Program-made: the position numbers and the translations under genes
Shown: in pieces, positions 54,647-62,979 of the stretch
Layout: the number at the start of each line of letters is the position of its first letter
Position numbering within the stretch: position 1 is the stretch's first letter
NCBI RefSeq assembly: GCF_047219225.1
Contig: NZ_CP178208.1
Coordinates: forward strand, 2,666,001-2,730,000
Direction of reading: 5' to 3'
DNA: 64,000 bases
Origin: IMCC45349 sp047219225
GTDB lineage: Bacteria > Bacteroidota > Bacteroidia > Flavobacteriales > Flavobacteriaceae
The notes under the pieces: model-generated
Database searches by the model: none
The model's input: only the letters and a program-made list of their open reading frames with translations
What the model was told of the DNA's origin: nothing

Positions 54647-56394
54647 CAAAAATATTTAACCCAAAAGATTGGTTAGAAGTTCCTAAAGAGCAACCTCAAC
54701 CAAAAAGCAACACGGCAACAACTAATGTTGTTGCTGTTGCTGATAACGACATTGAATCCTACATTTCAGCAATCGAGCAATCAGGTTTGGACATAACAGG
54801 AAACTATGCAACTTGGAGAGATTTAGGTTTTGCTTTAGCTGAAGAATATGGAGAAACAGGAAGAGATTATTTCCACCGAATAAGCAAAAACTATGCGGGC
54901 TATGATTCAAAAGAATGTGATGAACAATTCAACAAATGCTTAAATGCAAAAGGACACGGAATTACTATTGCTACCTTTTACCATAACGCACATCAATCAG
55001 GTATCAAACCGACCAAACAACAGTACAACAACGAAGTTGCAACAAACGTTGCAACTATTGTTGATACACCCAACCAAGCAATGCCAACAATACCGGATGA
55101 GGTATTTAATACCTTACCGCAGTTTTTACAACAAGTTGTAAATCCAGCGAGCAGTCAAGAGGAAAAGGACATTTTGTTGTTAGGAGCTTTAACGGCTTTT
55201 AGTGCCTGCTTTCCTAAACTCTTTGGTATCTACGACCAACGTAAGGTGTTTGCTAATTTATATCTTTTTGTAACTGCACCTGCATCTGCAGGTAAAGGCA
55301 GGCTTAATCAAATTAAAAATTTGGTAGAACCTGTTCACAAGTTAAAACGTGAGCAAGCCAAAGTTCTAAAGCAACAATTTAATACAGAAATGGCAACTTA
55401 TAATATGAACAAGGGTAAAGATGAAAACTTGGAAAAACCGAGTAAACCACCAGAACGAATGCTGTTTATTCCTGCTAACAATAGTGTAACAGGCGTATAT
55501 CAATTAATTTCTGATAATGATGGTAGAGGATTAATTTTTGAAACCGAAGGAGATACATTAGCACAAGCCTTTAAAAGCGATTATGGTAATTATTCCGATG
55601 GATTTCGTAAAGCCTTTCATCACGAAACCATAAGCTATTATCGTAGAACCGATAGAGAATATGTAGATATTGAGAAACCGTGTTTATCAACAGTATTATC
55701 AGGGACACCAAAACAAGTGGCAACCTTAATACCCAATGCCGAAAATGGCTTGTTCAGTCGCTTTATGTTCTACTATATGAATATCAAACCAACTTGGAAA
55801 AACGTGTTTCAAAATAGCAATAAAGTAGGTTTAGACGATTACTACAACCAATTGGGTAGCGAGTTTTTAGAACTGTACAAAACCCTGAAAAACAATCCAG
55901 AGATTGAAATACGGTTAACTACAACCCAACAACAGCAATTCAATACGTTTTTTGAATCTTTACAGACCAAATACATCAACCTACAACCCGAAGAGTACAT
56001 CGCAACGATAAGGCGTTTAGGCTTAATTGCGTTTAGGATAATGATGCTATTCACAGCATTTCGTATTATGGAAGATGGTGATGTAAACGCAACTAAAGAA
56101 TGTGAGGATATGGATTTTAAAAACGCACTAACCATAATTTCAATTTTAGTAAAACACAGTAGTAAAGTTTTTAACGACTTACCTATTGAGCAAAAAGCAA
56201 CAAAACGATTAAATAGAAAGGAACGCTTTTTAGAAAGTTTACCAAAGCAGTTTAGCAGACAAGAGTATTTAGATTTAGCCACAAAACAGAGCATACCACA
56301 TAAAACCGCAGAAGGTTATATTACCAAATTTGTTGATGCAGGATTAATACACAGAGAAGCACACAATAACTACTCAAATCCTGCAAAGACATAG
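54643..56394 (+). CDS. PriCT-2/DUF3987 helicase-primase-like protein
   Basis: A 583-residue protein. Residues about 38-105 form a primase C-terminal PriCT-2 segment (YATWRDLGFALAEEYGETGR, FNKCLNAKGHGITIATFYHN). From about 165 on is DUF3987 with a P-loop-like APASAGKGRL (about 212-221). A C-terminal winged-helix-like segment (RKERFLESLPKQFSRQEYLD) follows. It probably supports replication of the excised element. Its partner is the VirE-N protein, with which it overlaps by 4 bases. Confidence 0.85.
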   Translation: MTKIFNPKDWLEVPKEQPQPKSNTATTNVVAVADNDIESYISAIEQSGLDITGNYATWRDLGFALAEEYGETGRDYFHRISKNYAGYDSKECDEQFNKCLNAKGHGITIATFYHNAHQSGIKPTKQQYNNEVATNVATIVDTPNQAMPTIPDEVFNTLPQFLQQVVNPASSQEEKDILLLGALTAFSACFPKLFGIYDQRKVFANLYLFVTAPASAGKGRLNQIKNLVEPVHKLKREQAKVLKQQFNTEMATYNMNKGKDENLEKPSKPPERMLFIPANNSVTGVYQLISDNDGRGLIFETEGDTLAQAFKSDYGNYSDGFRKAFHHETISYYRRTDREYVDIEKPCLSTVLSGTPKQVATLIPNAENGLFSRFMFYYMNIKPTWKNVFQNSNKVGLDDYYNQLGSEFLELYKTLKNNPEIEIRLTTTQQQQFNTFFESLQTKYINLQPEEYIATIRRLGLIAFRIMMLFTAFRIMEDGDVNATKECEDMDFKNALTIISILVKHSSKVFNDLPIEQKATKRLNRKERFLESLPKQFSRQEYLDLATKQSIPHKTAEGYITKFVDAGLIHREAHNNYSNPAKT

Positions 56395-56405
56395 TTAAGG
56401 ATTTC

Positions 56406-56447
56406 GAGGATTTAAGGAAATGATTAAATGGATTTCCTCAAATCCTC
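56406..56447. repeat. 16-bp inverted repeat behind the DUF3987 gene
   Basis: GAGGATTTAAGGAAAT (56406-56421) and ATTTCCTCAAATCCTC (56432-56447) form a 16-bp stem with one mismatch and a 10-base loop. It lies 12 bases behind the DUF3987 stop. It may be a terminator or an origin-type structure; the sequence after it is not a clear T-run. Confidence 0.55.
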
Positions 56448-56525
56448 AACTTCCTCATTACCTGTTAATAACTGTTTATATCTTTTTACTTTCCTTTTGT
56501 TTCCTTTTATTAAATTAGACAAATA

Positions 56526-56537
56526 TTGACAAGTCAA
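56526..56537 (+). promoter_or_regulatory. Palindromic operator before the XRE gene
   Basis: TTGACAAGTCAA is a perfect 12-bp palindrome 12 bases upstream of the XRE-regulator ATG. It is placed like a controller-protein operator of restriction-modification systems, where the regulator binds next to its own start. That the XRE protein binds here is inference. Confidence 0.55.
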
Positions 56538-56549
56538 AATATCTCTAAA

Positions 56550-56855
56550 ATGACATTTGGTAATTATATAAGGAAGTTAAGGGAAGAAAAGCAACTATTA
56601 CTGCGTGAGGTTGCCTCTCAAATGAACATTGATACCGCTTTATTAAGTAAGATTGAACGTGGTACACGTATGGCCAGAAAGGAACAAGTAGAAGATTTAG
56701 CAAAGGCTTTAAACAAAAGTAAAAATGAGTTACTAAACTTTTGGATGGCTGATAAAATTGTCAATATGCTTAAAGATGAATCCAACAGTACGGAAATCCT
56801 CAAAAAAGTAGAAGAAGAAATTAAGAACTTAACCAACAAAAAACAGCAGCTTTAA
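56550..56855 (+). CDS. XRE-family regulator, probable controller protein of the RM system
   Basis: A 101-residue protein with an N-terminal XRE helix-turn-helix (MTFGNYIRKLREEKQLLLRE, then VASQMNIDTALLSKIERGTR) and a helical C-terminus. It lies immediately before the type IIG enzyme gene, and the ATG of that gene follows its stop codon with no gap. This is the layout of restriction controller proteins, which delay restriction until methylation is complete. The ATG at 56550 is preferred to a TTG at 56526, which lies within the palindrome. Confidence 0.82.
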   Translation: MTFGNYIRKLREEKQLLLREVASQMNIDTALLSKIERGTRMARKEQVEDLAKALNKSKNELLNFWMADKIVNMLKDESNSTEILKKVEEEIKNLTNKKQQL

Positions 56856-59800
56856 ATGGCATTATTTCAAACATCAGTAATAAAAACATATCTGGCGCAA
56901 CAAGATAATTCAGTAGTAGAGCGTGCCTATAAAAAATATACCAAGTATTTTCATAATGCTACCATTCAAGAGAATATTAAAAACTCTAAAGAAGAACAGT
57001 ACCAGGCAAAATTTCTGGACGAACTATTTGTAAATGTCTTGGGGTATATCCTAAATCCAAAGCCTGATTTTAATATCACTACCGAGTTTAAAAACCAAAA
57101 AGGCGCAGGTAAAGCAGATGGAGCTATTTTAAAGGAAACCAAAGCTATTGGAGTTATTGAGCTGAAGGGAACCAATACCAAAGATTTAGAAAGCATTCGC
57201 AAACAGGCATTCGACTATAAAGCCAATCAAAAAGGCTGTGTGTATGTCATTACATCCAATTTTGAGAAGTTGCGGTTTTACATCAACGATGCTACCGAGT
57301 TTTTAGAGTTCAATCTCTTTCAGTTAGCACCAGAAGAATTTGCTTTAATGTACCTATGCTTACAAAAGGATAACATTCTTAACAATCTACCACTAACAAT
57401 AAAGGAAGCTTCTTTAGTAGAGGAAGACAAGATTACCAAACAGTTTTACAATGACTATTCCGTATTTAAACGCGAACTCTTTAGAGACCTCGTAAAACGC
57501 AACGCCAAACGCATTAAAATGGATGCTGTCATTGCGAGCGAAGCGCGGCAATCTCTTGAAGAGAACAACGCGAATGAGAATAAAGCACTCGAAAAAAACG
57601 TAAAATTATCCCTATTCAAAAAATCACAGAAACTCATAGACCGTTTTCTGTTCATTTTCTTTGCCGAAGATAGAGACCTATTACCACCAAATTCAACTAT
57701 ACAGATATTAGATAAGTGGAAAGCCGACATCGATTTTGGTGACGAACGCCCATTATACAACCTCTTTAAACAATACTTTCATTTCTTGGATGAAGGCAGA
57801 AAAGGCACAACCTCAAGAGCAGAAATATATGCCTACAATGGCGGATTGTTTAAACCGGATGCCATTCTCGATAGTTTGGAGATTGATGATGATTTGCTGT
57901 ACAAACACACTTATAAACTCGCTAAATACGATTTTAGCTCTCAAGTAGATGTCAATATTTTAGGGCACATCTTTGAAAACTCACTTAACGAAATAGAAAG
58001 CGTTAATGCCGAAATTGAAGGTGGCGAGTTCGATAAGCAAAAGAGCAAGCGTAAAAAAGATGGCGTGTTCTACACACCAAAATACATTACCAAATACATT
58101 GTAGAAAATACCGTTGGTAAATTGTGCCAAGAGAAAAAAGACCAATTAGGTTTTAAGGAAGAAGCATATTTCGAGATAAAAAAAGGGACACACCAAAACA
58201 CCAAAAAGCAATTATTAGAGGTTTTAGATAATTACAGAGCGTGGTTACTACAAATCACTATATGCGACCCAGCTTGTGGCTCTGGAGCATTCTTAAACCA
58301 AGCGTTAGATTTTTTAATAAAAGAACACCGTTACATTGATGAGCTAAAAGCAAAAGTATTGGGTGGTGGCTTCATATTAAGCGATATAGAAAATACCATT
58401 TTAGAAAATAATATTTATGGGGTTGACCTTAACGAAGAATCTGTTGAAATTGCTAAACTATCGCTTTGGTTACGTACCGCACAACCACGACGAAAACTCA
58501 ACGATTTAAGCAACAACATTAAATGTGGTAACTCATTAATTGACAGCAAAACCGTAGCAGGAGATAAAGCCTTTAATTGGCAACAAGAATTTCCACAGAT
58601 ATTCAATCCGTCATTGCGAGGAGGCACAACGAAGCAATCTGTTGATGTAAATCAAGGCTTTGATGTAATTATTGGGAATCCGCCTTATGTAGATATTAAA
58701 GCATTAGATAATGTTATAGTTAAACAATTATTTAAGGACTACAAGACTGCTGAAAATAGAATAAATTTATACTCGATTTTCATTGAAAAAGGATTCGAAT
58801 TAATTAAAGATGGTGGGTTTCTTTCTTATATAAACCCTAACTCAATCTTGGTGAATTCTTCTTATACTAAAATAAGAAAGCTATTGATTGACCATATGAC
58901 AACTATTGTCAAACTTCCTGATGGTGTATTTAAAGATGCAATTGTTGAAACCATAATATTTGAATTGAGAAAAAACAATAATGAACAGTTTATAAAAACA
59001 ATTGTTTATCCTAAAAAAGAATCAATCTCTTTTGTTGATAATAACTTATCTAATGATGTGAATAGATTGTCTTGGAAAAATACAGAAAATTGTAATTACA
59101 ACATTTTTGTATCACAAGAACAACAAAACATTTTAAATAAAGTCGAAAATGATACGGAGCAATTAGGTGATATTGCTGACTTTACATTAGGAATAACGCC
59201 TTATGATAAATATAAGGGGCATTCCCAAGAACTTATAAAGAGTAGAGGTTTTCATTCTGAAACCAAGTTGAATGAAAAATATAAGCCTTTAATATCCGGT
59301 GCTAATATTATAAGATATTTAGTTACATCTAATATTGATGAATATATACACTATGGTGATTGGCTTGGTGCACCACGAGAAGAAAGGTTTTTTACAAAAC
59401 CAAGAATTATTGTACGTCAAATAGTTTCTGGTAATCCGCCAAGAATTTACGCTGGCTATACAGAAGAGCCATTATACTTTACTCAAATAGGATTTTCCAT
59501 TATACCAAATCCAAAGACAATTAATGTAAAAGTATTATTGGCTTTAATAAATTCAAAGCTTTTGAACTTCTATCATAAATATTCTTATTTGGATTTGGAG
59601 AAAGAGTTATTTCAAAAAATTTTAATAGCTAATTGTAAAAAGTTTCCAATCTCAAAAAAGTTAATTGAGACAGAAAATGTTGATATGATTTCTTTAGTAA
59701 ATGAAGTTATTAAATTGACTTTAAATGAATCAGAAACTTTATTAAAGTTCAATAAATATGTTGAGCAAACTTTAAATATTATACTGACCCGTAAACTACA

Positions 59801-60044
59801 AAACTGGCACGAGTTAGACTTTGCAGACTTTATAAAAGAACTCAACAAAGCCATTAAAAAAGCAGGTGGCACACCGCTTACCAAAAAAGACGAGTTTGAG
59901 TGGTTAGAACTCTTCGAGGATAACAAACAAAAAGCCCAAGAGTTACAAACCCAAATCACCCAAACAGAAAAAACAATAGATACTATGGTGTACGATTTAT
60001 ATGGCTTAACAGAGGAAGAACGAGATATTGTAGAAAATAGTTAG
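56856..60044 (+). CDS. Type IIG restriction-modification enzyme (Eco57I-like)
   Basis: A 1062-residue single-chain enzyme that both cleaves and N6-adenine-methylates DNA. The N-terminal PD-(D/E)xK nuclease has Asp88 and E102-x-K104 (GVIELKG). The methyltransferase domain has motif I DPACGSGAFL (471-480) and catalytic NPPY (608-611). The last about 350 residues contain the target-recognition region (LGDIADFTLGITPYDKYKGH, ISGANIIRYL). All key residues are present, so it could be active. Two palindromic repeats are inserted in frame at residues about 225-234 and 585-595. It follows an XRE controller and is coupled to the membrane-protein gene (2-base gap). Confidence 0.92.
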   Translation: MALFQTSVIKTYLAQQDNSVVERAYKKYTKYFHNATIQENIKNSKEEQYQAKFLDELFVNVLGYILNPKPDFNITTEFKNQKGAGKADGAILKETKAIGVIELKGTNTKDLESIRKQAFDYKANQKGCVYVITSNFEKLRFYINDATEFLEFNLFQLAPEEFALMYLCLQKDNILNNLPLTIKEASLVEEDKITKQFYNDYSVFKRELFRDLVKRNAKRIKMDAVIASEARQSLEENNANENKALEKNVKLSLFKKSQKLIDRFLFIFFAEDRDLLPPNSTIQILDKWKADIDFGDERPLYNLFKQYFHFLDEGRKGTTSRAEIYAYNGGLFKPDAILDSLEIDDDLLYKHTYKLAKYDFSSQVDVNILGHIFENSLNEIESVNAEIEGGEFDKQKSKRKKDGVFYTPKYITKYIVENTVGKLCQEKKDQLGFKEEAYFEIKKGTHQNTKKQLLEVLDNYRAWLLQITICDPACGSGAFLNQALDFLIKEHRYIDELKAKVLGGGFILSDIENTILENNIYGVDLNEESVEIAKLSLWLRTAQPRRKLNDLSNNIKCGNSLIDSKTVAGDKAFNWQQEFPQIFNPSLRGGTTKQSVDVNQGFDVIIGNPPYVDIKALDNVIVKQLFKDYKTAENRINLYSIFIEKGFELIKDGGFLSYINPNSILVNSSYTKIRKLLIDHMTTIVKLPDGVFKDAIVETIIFELRKNNNEQFIKTIVYPKKESISFVDNNLSNDVNRLSWKNTENCNYNIFVSQEQQNILNKVENDTEQLGDIADFTLGITPYDKYKGHSQELIKSRGFHSETKLNEKYKPLISGANIIRYLVTSNIDEYIHYGDWLGAPREERFFTKPRIIVRQIVSGNPPRIYAGYTEEPLYFTQIGFSIIPNPKTINVKVLLALINSKLLNFYHKYSYLDLEKELFQKILIANCKKFPISKKLIETENVDMISLVNEVIKLTLNESETLLKFNKYVEQTLNIILTRKLQNWHELDFADFIKELNKAIKKAGGTPLTKKDEFEWLELFEDNKQKAQELQTQITQTEKTIDTMVYDLYGLTEEERDIVENS
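57528..57555 (+). repeat. GTCATTGCGAG palindromic repeat, copy 1 (in the RM gene)
   Basis: GTCATTGCGAGCG ... GCGCGGCAATCTC forms a hairpin with ATTGC/GCAAT outer and GCG/CGC inner pairs. It is in frame and encodes VIASEARQSL (residues 225-234). The same repeat lies at 58609 and 60771. Confidence 0.75.
58609..58640 (+). repeat. GTCATTGCGAG palindromic repeat, copy 2 (in the RM gene)
   Basis: CGTCATTGCGAGGAGGCACAA ... is shortened here; the element begins TCATTGCGAG and ends GAAGCAATCT. It is in frame and encodes SLRGGTTKQS (residues 586-595), a different frame from copy 1, just before the NPPY motif. Confidence 0.75.
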
Positions 60045-60046
60045 TA

Positions 60047-60637
60047 ATGAAAGAAAATAAAAAGGAAATTGTAAAATTCACACCCAAACAGCTTGAAGGT
60101 TGGGAAGAGTATCGTAATGCACTTTATATTCAAAAATCAAAAAGTGACGATTTATTTGAAAAAGCCATTACGTTTATTTCATCTGGTGCTTTAGGACTCA
60201 CATTGACTTTTCACGATAAAATAGTACCTGTCGAAAATTCTATTTGCGTAATCATCATTGCAATTGGCTGGACACTCTTGATAACAACACTTTTTATTAA
60301 TCTTATCAGTCATTATCAATCCAGTAAATCAACAGATGCTTCAATCGACGAAATTGATGGAATATTAGACTATAAAATCAATTATTCAACCTATCAAGTT
60401 AATTTGCATAAGAGAAATAAGAAAATTGACAATCTTAATAAAACGTCTATATACCTTTTAGGAATAGGTCTATTTTTAATTATAATTTACGTATCAATAA
60501 ACATTCATTATGGCAAAGAAAAGCAACTCGACATCAAAGTCGAAACCTCAAAACAGGCAACAACCAAAGACAAACAGTCAGAGTCAAAAAGGACAATCGA
60601 TTCCACGTCCTACATCTCAATTAAACAACAACCCTAA
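60047..60637 (+). CDS. Three-helix membrane protein, possible effector
   Basis: I do not recognise a family for this 196-residue protein. Hydrophobic segments are about 40-56, 66-88 and 134-153, with a basic, charged cytoplasmic-like C-terminus (about 155-196). It follows the type IIG stop by 2 bases, so it is translated with it. Catalytically inactive long pAgos often have a membrane-protein effector, so this gene may belong to the downstream Argonaute rather than to the RM enzyme. The 3' end overlaps the micro-ORF at 60510 in another frame. Confidence 0.65.
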   Translation: MKENKKEIVKFTPKQLEGWEEYRNALYIQKSKSDDLFEKAITFISSGALGLTLTFHDKIVPVENSICVIIIAIGWTLLITTLFINLISHYQSSKSTDASIDEIDGILDYKINYSTYQVNLHKRNKKIDNLNKTSIYLLGIGLFLIIIYVSINIHYGKEKQLDIKVETSKQATTKDKQSESKRTIDSTSYISIKQQP

Positions 60638-60647
60638 AAAAAAGTAG
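60510..60647 (+). CDS. Micro-ORF, 45 residues
   Basis: A complete ATG-started reading frame of 45 codons overlaps the end of the membrane-protein gene in another frame. It starts MAKKSNSTSKSKPQNRQQPK and ends NNNPKKK. It is lysine/serine/glutamine-rich and low in complexity, without motif. The next micro-ORF starts 1 base after its stop and also begins MAN/MAK, so the pair may be related. It may be a small basic protein or chance; the coding call is tentative. Confidence 0.4.
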   Translation: MAKKSNSTSKSKPQNRQQPKTNSQSQKGQSIPRPTSQLNNNPKKK

Positions 60648-60648
60648 A

Positions 60649-60765
60649 ATGGCAAACAAAGACAACTCATCCAAGCAAAAAACAGTTAAAATTGATTTAG
60701 GAAACACTATTAAAAGACCTTCAAACAATTTAAAACCAAAAGATAGTAAACCTAAAAATAAATAA
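60649..60765 (+). CDS. Micro-ORF, 38 residues
   Basis: A complete ATG-started frame of 38 codons directly after the 45-codon frame (1-base gap). It starts MANKDNSSKQKTVKIDLGNT and is basic. It ends 6 bases before repeat copy 3. Its start resembles the 45-residue ORF (MAKKSNSTSK). It may be a real small protein of the operon between the RM and the Argonaute genes; no function is known. Confidence 0.4.
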   Translation: MANKDNSSKQKTVKIDLGNTIKRPSNNLKPKDSKPKNK

Positions 60766-60770
60766 TACTT

Positions 60771-60803
60771 GTCATTGCGAGAAGCGCAGCGACGTGGCAA
60801 TCT
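60771..60803 (+). repeat. GTCATTGCGAG palindromic repeat, copy 3 (intergenic)
   Basis: GTCATTGCGAG then AAGCGCAGCGACGTG then GCAATCT, the same ends as the two copies inside the RM gene. It lies 56 bases before the Argonaute ATG. Confidence 0.75.
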
Positions 60804-60858
60804 TTTAAATTGAAACTAAAAAAATAAATATGTAAAACCCAAAAACACCTCATTACCA

Positions 60859-62970
60859 ATGCAAGAACACCTCAAAACCAACATACTCAACTTTAAATGG
60901 CCTAATAGTGCGCCTACTATTTATTTAACTTTAGAGGATATGGAAGGCAGTCATCCCATCCATAAATCTAAATTTTCAAGGAAGATTAAAGAGGTGTTTC
61001 CAGACACAGACCTATCAAACAAAGACCAAATATTTACAACATTTACAACGGAAATAACAGATGCACCAAGCATTAAGTTAAATTTAGTAGATGGTAGAGA
61101 ATTAAGAATATATAAGCAATTCCTTAAACACCAATTAAGAAGCTATTTTAAAGCAAAAGACTATGTAGTTGTAAAAAACTTTGTAGGTGATGTACAGGTT
61201 TGGATGCCTTCTCTTAAAGGCAATACAGAGCATTATAATTTATATTATAAGTTTTCATTTAAAATACAATTTGCAAAATTAACCGACTTACCAGAACTTA
61301 TTGTATCGTACGATGGCACATCAAAAGTCCTTACAACGTCTGTTAAGGATATTGAGGATTCAGAGTTAATAAAACGTTGCGTATATGGACAAACTATCTT
61401 CAATTATCAAATGAACCTCGATACAGAGGAAAAAGAAGATTATTTCAATGCTATTGAGTTTGATAAAGCATTCCCAATTTTTAGTTTACCATTAGCCAGA
61501 GCATTAGATATACCTATTGAAGAACCAATTAGACCAGCTAATAAATACCAAAAGTATGTAGCACTTATTAATAATTTTGCAACCAATTATTTGTTTGCAG
61601 AAGATTTTAAAGCCATTTTCCCGTTTAAAAACGATGCATTTATTGATGTGCCTCTCAACCGTATTAATCACATTGACCCACAAGTAGGATTATTAGAGTT
61701 TGGTAAAGACCAATATGGTAACAAGAAAACCCATTTAGTGCCTAAATTGGCAATGAACAACCTCAACCCTTACAAAAGACCAAACAACCAAAATATTAAG
61801 TTTTTCTTTGTGTACCATACCTCGCATAAAGAAGCAATTAAAACATTTTACAACAACCTTAAAACTGGTGTTACGGCAGATAAAAAATATTTTAAAGGGA
61901 TTGAGGCTTATGTAAACATTAAGGCTTCAACGTCTAAAGAGCATTTTATAGAGTTTACCAATGAAAGCAACCCAATTCCAGAAATTACAGAAAAGTTAGA
62001 AAACCTTTCATTCGACCACGATACTGTACGTTATGCAGCGTTTTATTTAAGTCCTTTCGATAAGTTTACACCAAATCCTGAAGACCGAGAAATCTATATT
62101 CAAATCAAAGAACTCTTTCTAAATGAAGGCATTGTTACACAGGTTGTAGATTATGAAAAAATGGTGGTCAATATCGAGAATCAATACAACTTCCAATTCT
62201 CATTACAAAATATGGCATTGGCAATTCACGCCAAATTAGGTGGCGCACCTTGGAAACTTGCAGTAACCGATAAAAAAGAATTAGTAATAGGTGTTGGTGC
62301 ATTTACCAATCAAGGCGAAAACAGACGTTATATAGCAAGTGCCTTTAGTTTTCAAAACAATGGCTTGTTTAGAAAGTTCGAGTATTTTGACCAAAGCGAA
62401 ACAGACCTGTTAGCAGGTAGTATATGTAAAGCCATAAGAGATTTTACATCTGTTGCAGAAGCTGATAAAGTAGTCATTCACTTCTATAAAGAAATGAGCT
62501 ACGAGGAACTAAAACCTATTATAAGAGGGATGCATACATTAGGGTTAAAAATTCCTCTCTACATTCTAAATATCAATAAAACAGAAGCAGAAGATATTAT
62601 TGCTTACGACCTCAATTGGAACAAAAAGTTAATGCCAGTAAGTGGTACATACATACGTATAAGCGAAAACCAATTTTTGCTGTTTAACAATGCACGTTAC
62701 CCTAATTCTCAAAGGTATGCAGATACAGATGGCTATCCATTTCCAATAAAAATTAAAATAAGCAGTCCAGATGAAGATGCTTTTGAAGATGCTGACGTCG
62801 TGTTAGAATTATTAACACAAGTATATCAGTTTAGCAGATTATATTGGAAATCGCTTCGACAACAAAATGTACCAATAACAATAAAATACCCAGAAATGGT
62901 AGCACAAATAGCGCCACGATTTAATAATGGTGTTCCAGATGATGCTAAAGATGCTTTATGGTTTTTATAA
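60859..62970 (+). CDS. Long prokaryotic Argonaute, catalytically inactive
   Basis: A 703-residue protein ending in MID and PIWI domains. The MID pocket for the guide 5' end has Tyr413, Lys417, Gln428 and Lys459 (EIYIQIKELF, GIVTQVV, IHAKLGGAPWKL), i.e. a YK-type pocket. In PIWI the first catalytic Asp is replaced by Gly480 (LVIGVGAF), and the usual IHRDG is IHFYK (540-544), so the DEDX tetrad is lost. Residues 1-300 should hold N, linker and PAZ-like parts. Together this fits an inactive long (B-type) pAgo that guides recognition without slicing. It follows the RM/membrane block and precedes a HEPN-like gene by 9 bases. Confidence 0.85.
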   Translation: MQEHLKTNILNFKWPNSAPTIYLTLEDMEGSHPIHKSKFSRKIKEVFPDTDLSNKDQIFTTFTTEITDAPSIKLNLVDGRELRIYKQFLKHQLRSYFKAKDYVVVKNFVGDVQVWMPSLKGNTEHYNLYYKFSFKIQFAKLTDLPELIVSYDGTSKVLTTSVKDIEDSELIKRCVYGQTIFNYQMNLDTEEKEDYFNAIEFDKAFPIFSLPLARALDIPIEEPIRPANKYQKYVALINNFATNYLFAEDFKAIFPFKNDAFIDVPLNRINHIDPQVGLLEFGKDQYGNKKTHLVPKLAMNNLNPYKRPNNQNIKFFFVYHTSHKEAIKTFYNNLKTGVTADKKYFKGIEAYVNIKASTSKEHFIEFTNESNPIPEITEKLENLSFDHDTVRYAAFYLSPFDKFTPNPEDREIYIQIKELFLNEGIVTQVVDYEKMVVNIENQYNFQFSLQNMALAIHAKLGGAPWKLAVTDKKELVIGVGAFTNQGENRRYIASAFSFQNNGLFRKFEYFDQSETDLLAGSICKAIRDFTSVAEADKVVIHFYKEMSYEELKPIIRGMHTLGLKIPLYILNINKTEAEDIIAYDLNWNKKLMPVSGTYIRISENQFLLFNNARYPNSQRYADTDGYPFPIKIKISSPDEDAFEDADVVLELLTQVYQFSRLYWKSLRQQNVPITIKYPEMVAQIAPRFNNGVPDDAKDALWFL

Positions 62971-62979
62971 AAGAATGAT

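Noticed and set aside
55035..55056. Perfect inverted repeat AGTTGCAAC / GTTGCAACT with a 4-base loop
   Set aside because: It lies inside the DUF3987-type gene and encodes the repetitive linker VATNVAT; it is explained by codon repetition.
57455..57760. Minus-strand reading frame of about 100 codons inside the RM gene
   Set aside because: It is a shadow of the type IIG gene, which has intact motifs across this region; it has no recognisable domain.
60859..62970. Active slicing Argonaute
   Set aside because: The catalytic Asp in the IGxD strand is Gly480 and the usual IHRDG is IHFYK, so cleavage is not expected.
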